NCBI RefSeq assembly: GCF_022179125.1
Contig: NZ_BPQG01000054.1
Span: forward strand, 1 to 64,000
Length of the DNA: 64,000 nt
Reading direction: 5' to 3'
Origin: Methylobacterium cerastii
GTDB taxonomy: Bacteria > Pseudomonadota > Alphaproteobacteria > Rhizobiales > Beijerinckiaceae
Translations under genes and position numbers: made by a program
Shown here: one piece after another, positions 61,386 through 64,000 of the stretch
Layout: every line of letters begins with the position of its first letter
Numbering within the stretch: the first letter of the stretch is position 1
The notes under the pieces: model-generated
The model's database searches: none
What the model was told of the DNA's origin: nothing
Seen by the model: only the letters and a program-made list of their open reading frames with translations

Positions 61386-62231
61386 ATGACAAGCGACGCG
61401 ATTCCCAATCCTGCGGCCGAGGCTCCGGCGCGGCCACTCAGGGTGCTGGCGTTGGCCAACCAGAAGGGCGGCGTCGGCAAGACCACGACGGCGATCAATC
61501 TCGGCACGGCGCTCGCCGCCATCGGCGAACAGGTGCTGGTGATCGACCTCGACCCGCAGGGGAACGCCTCGACGGGCTTGGGCATCGACCGCCGGGCGCG
61601 CCGCGTCTCCACCTACGAGGTGATGGCGGGCGAGGCTTCGCTGGCGCAGGCGGTGGTGCCGACCGCCGTGCCGCGGCTGTCGGTGGCGCCCTCGACCATG
61701 GACCTGCTCGGGCTGGAGCTGGAGCTGGCTTCGCTGCCCGACCGGGCGCACCGCCTGCGCAACGTGCTGAAGGGCCTTCGCGATTCGAAAACCACGCGCG
61801 AAGTCAGCTACGTGCTGATTGACTGCCCGCCCTCGCTGAACCTGCTGACCATCAACGCGCTCGCCGCGGCCGACGCCGTGCTGGTGCCGCTGCAATGCGA
61901 GTTCTTCGCGCTGGAAGGCCTGAGCCAGCTGCTGCGCACCGTCGAGCAGGTGCGCGGTGCGCTGAACCCGAAGCTGACGATCCAGGGCATCGTGCTGACG
62001 ATGTTCGATCCACGCAACAACCTGTCGACGCAGGTGGTGGCGGATGTCCGCGGCTTCATGGGCGAGAAGGTCTACGAGACCATGATCCCCCGCAACGTCC
62101 GCGTGTCGGAGGCGCCCTCGCACGGCAAGCCCGTGCTGCTGTACGATCTGAAATGCGCGGGTTCGCAGGCCTACCTGCGGCTCGCCTCTGAGGTGATTCA
62201 GCGCGAGGGCCGGGTGCCGGCTGCGGCTTGA
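61386..62231 (+). CDS. parA: Chromosome partitioning ATPase ParA
   Basis: 281 residues. Walker-type deviant ATPase: LALANQKGGVGKTTTAINLG, VLVIDLDPQGNASTGLGID, and LIDCPPSLNLLTINALAAAD. Chromosomal (no long N-terminal HTH). With ParB and parS it moves the origin region. A palindromic repeat separates it from parB. Confidence 0.97.
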   Translation: MTSDAIPNPAAEAPARPLRVLALANQKGGVGKTTTAINLGTALAAIGEQVLVIDLDPQGNASTGLGIDRRARRVSTYEVMAGEASLAQAVVPTAVPRLSVAPSTMDLLGLELELASLPDRAHRLRNVLKGLRDSKTTREVSYVLIDCPPSLNLLTINALAAADAVLVPLQCEFFALEGLSQLLRTVEQVRGALNPKLTIQGIVLTMFDPRNNLSTQVVADVRGFMGEKVYETMIPRNVRVSEAPSHGKPVLLYDLKCAGSQAYLRLASEVIQREGRVPAAA

Positions 62232-62260
62232 GGGGAAGTGCCTGTCCCATTCGGCGACCT

Positions 62261-62369
62261 CATCCTGAGGTGCCCGCGCGAGCGGGCCTCGAAGGAGAAC
62301 TCCAGGCGGCGGGCGATCCCTGGAAGTCTCCTTCGCGGGCTCCGCTGCGCTCCGCCACCTCAGGATGAG
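62261..62369. repeat. Palindromic intergenic repeat, family C (copy 2)
   Basis: About 109 bp, CATCCTGAGGTGCCCGCGCG to CCACCTCAGGATGAG, aligning with 23193-23303. It sits between parA and parB. Confidence 0.88.
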
Positions 62370-62426
62370 GGGCGTGGGTGGGGTTTTGCGAAGACGAGTA
62401 CGAAGCGTGCGTAACGGAGTGAATGG

Positions 62427-63332
62427 GTGAGCGGAATGGCGGACGAGGTGGCACGGCCCCGGCTGGGGCGTGGACTCGCGGCCCTGATCGGCGATTTCGG
62501 CGATGCGGGCAACGATGCGGGCAAGGTGCAGCCCCAGCGCAAGGTCGCTGTCGAGTTCCTACGGCCGAACCCGCGCAACCCACGCCGCAGCTTCAGCGAG
62601 GCCGACCTCGACGAGCTCGCCGCCTCGATCCGCATGCGCGGCATCATCCAACCGATCGTGGTGCGGGCGCTCGGCGAAGTGCCGGGCACGTTCGAGATCG
62701 TGGCCGGCGAGCGCCGCTGGCGCGCCGCCCAGCGCGCCGGGCATGACGAGGTGCCGGTGGTCGTGGTCGAGATCGACGACCGCGCCTCCCTCGAATTCGC
62801 CATCCTGGAGAACATCCAGCGCGCCGACCTCAACGCCATCGAGGAGGCCTCGGGCTACGAGCGCCTGATGAGCGAGTTCTCCTACACCCAGCGCGAACTG
62901 GCCGAGATCCTGGGCAAGAGCCGTAGCCATCTCGCCAACACCCTGCGCCTGCTCAACCTGCCGGCGAAGGTGCAGGAGCGTCTGGTCGCGGCCGAGATCA
63001 CCGCCGGCCATGCCCGCGCGCTCCTCGGCGTGCGCGCGCCCGAGCTGGTGGCCAAGCGCATCGTCGAGGAAGGGCTGACGGTGCGCGATGTCGAGGCGAT
63101 CGCGGCCTCCGAGCAGCAGGCCGACGACGTGCCGCGTCCTGGCCGACCTCGAGGCCTGACCGAGAAGACCGCCGAGGTGCGCTCGTTGGAGAGCCGCCTC
63201 GCCCTGGCGCTGGGCCTCGGCGTGACCCTCAAGGCGAAGTCGCCCGAGGCCGGTGAGATCCGCATCCGCTACGGCACCGCTCAAGAGTTCGAGGACCTCT
63301 GCCGACGCTTCCAGGTGCCGGACGCCGGCTGA
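62427..63332 (+). CDS. parB: Chromosome partitioning protein ParB
   Basis: 301 residues. Binds parS and CTP and spreads as a clamp. N-terminal LGRGLAALIG (ParA-activating), NPRNPRRSFSEADLDELAAS, IVAGERRWRAAQRAG (CTP-binding GERRxR), ILENIQRADLNAIEEASGYE and HTH YTQRELAEILGKSRSHLANT. GTG start at 62427 with GGAG seven bases upstream; ATG at 62436 is the alternative. Confidence 0.97.
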   Translation: MSGMADEVARPRLGRGLAALIGDFGDAGNDAGKVQPQRKVAVEFLRPNPRNPRRSFSEADLDELAASIRMRGIIQPIVVRALGEVPGTFEIVAGERRWRAAQRAGHDEVPVVVVEIDDRASLEFAILENIQRADLNAIEEASGYERLMSEFSYTQRELAEILGKSRSHLANTLRLLNLPAKVQERLVAAEITAGHARALLGVRAPELVAKRIVEEGLTVRDVEAIAASEQQADDVPRPGRPRGLTEKTAEVRSLESRLALALGLGVTLKAKSPEAGEIRIRYGTAQEFEDLCRRFQVPDAG

Positions 63333-63610
63333 CCGCCGAGGCTGGGCGGCTGGATTATCGCGGCGTCCGAATCTTTTGGCTGTGCGTCCGCCCAGACGGC
63401 TTTCGCGCGCGCTTGCCTTGAAGCACGCCTGCGTCTCTCCTTAGAAGCCAGCCGCGCACTCGCGCGGTGGCCGCTCGATTTCGCGCGCCGATCACCGATC
63501 TTAAGACTCGCGCCGGGTTCATCCGTCAGGCACTCGACCCGTCCGCACCTATCGGCCGTCTTCGATCGCACCCGCGGACGGCGCAGACCCTTGGCTCCCA
63601 CGGACATCCC
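63333..63610. other. Gap between parB and the Cys-rich exported protein gene
   Basis: 278 bp. No conserved frame, repeat or hairpin noticed; presumably holds a promoter. Confidence 0.5.
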
Positions 63611-63862
63611 ATGCCCCGCCTCCGCACCGCCCTCCTCGCCGCCGGCCTGTTCGCGCTTCCCGGCGCCGGGCTCGCGCAGACGAACCCCCTGCGCGAGGTG
63701 CTGAAGCTGAACTGCACCGGCGACTACCTCGAGCATTGCAGCGAGCATCCGCCCGGCGGCCCAGCGGTCGAGGCCTGCTTCCGCGCCAACCTGAAGAAGC
63801 TCTCCCCCGACTGCGCGTCGGCGATCACGCGCTACAAGCGCGAGACGAAGGTCAGGCACTGA
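63611..63862 (+). CDS. Exported Cys-rich small protein
   Basis: 83 residues. Signal peptide (LRTALLAAGLFALPGAGLAQ). The mature part, LKLNCTGDYLEHCSEHPPGG with AVEACFRANLKKLSPDCASA, has four cysteines in C-x6-C-x(n)-C-x(n)-C spacing, as in small periplasmic Rhizobiales proteins with cysteine-rich repeats. Start at the ATG at 63611. Confidence 0.8.
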   Translation: MPRLRTALLAAGLFALPGAGLAQTNPLREVLKLNCTGDYLEHCSEHPPGGPAVEACFRANLKKLSPDCASAITRYKRETKVRH

Positions 63863-64000
63863 CTTCCCGAGACCCGCTGAGCGGTGAGATCGGAGATGAC
63901 CGGTGGCCGAGACGATCGAAGACGTGAAGTGCCTGGTGGTGCCGGCCCTCGTGGTGGCCGGAGGCCTCGGACTGGACCGGCTGCCACGCTGACGTGCGCC

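Noticed and set aside
63903-63992. Possible 29-codon GTG-start frame at the right edge with GGAG upstream
   Set aside because: Too short and at the window edge; could be chance in G+C-rich DNA.

Overview
The window is G+C-rich chromosomal DNA from an alphaproteobacterium of the Rhizobiales/Hyphomicrobiales, most likely a Methylobacterium-like member of the Methylobacteriaceae. This is inference from gene content, codon use and synteny; no 16S rRNA gene is present. It carries the ori-proximal housekeeping block of that group: rho, coaE, aroE, maf, a PEP-synthase/PPDK regulator, hemE, hemJ, secB, a Tim44-domain gene, mltA, a Smr gene, dnaQ, mnmE, mnmG, rsmG, parA and parB. About 75 protein genes are supported. 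I found no rRNA, tRNA or CRISPR array.

Layout. 1-3 kb: 3'-truncated ribonuclease D (cut by the window edge) with a gene fragment fused in frame upstream, a ComEA-like protein, and a LOV (blue-light) histidine kinase overlapping a response regulator. 3.5-8.7 kb: rpmF, the polyhydroxybutyrate genes phaR, phaA and phaB, and an HD-GYP protein. 8.7-13.8 kb: three small-molecule exporters, a LysR regulator, a cupin and two exported or membrane proteins. 14-23 kb: a divergent PEP-carboxylase-like protein, NfeD/SPFH membrane-quality pair, an SNase-fold membrane protein, a lipid kinase, TerC and an orphan AbrB protein. 23-31.7 kb: rho, a YciF-like ferritin, HicAB, coaE-aroE-CDF-maf, a BrnT/XRE toxin-antitoxin pair and the PEP synthase regulator, nearly all on the minus strand. 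31.65-32.15 kb: the probable chromosomal origin. 32-41 kb: hemE-hemJ, a MITE, hisG-hisZ, hisS, DUF3429 and an MFS transporter. 41-46 kb: a broken chemoreceptor after an AT-rich tract, SDR, tautomerase/LysR pair, DUF433/DUF5615 toxin-antitoxin. 46-53.5 kb: secB, Tim44-domain, mltA, Smr, dnaQ, a second BrnT/XRE pair, and an RHH regulator with a PHB-depolymerase-family esterase. 53.7-64 kb: panC, class A beta-lactamase with ybaK, mnmE, mnmG, rsmG, parA, parB and an exported Cys-rich protein, with parS sites.

How it fits together. The intergenic region between the PEP synthase regulator and hemE has the features of a Caulobacter-type origin: two near-consensus DnaA boxes, an exact CtrA site (TTAA-N7-TTAAC), eight GANTC methylation sites in about 310 bp, and an AT-rich stretch. 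Housekeeping genes mostly point away from it. The ParABS segregation system, with a perfect parS inside rsmG, lies about 29 kb away. Four toxin-antitoxin pairs lie within about 20 kb of the origin, two of them paralogous BrnT/XRE modules in which the antitoxin ribosome site is encoded by the toxin's last codons. Five families of palindromic intergenic repeats interrupt operons, including parA-parB and mltA-Smr.
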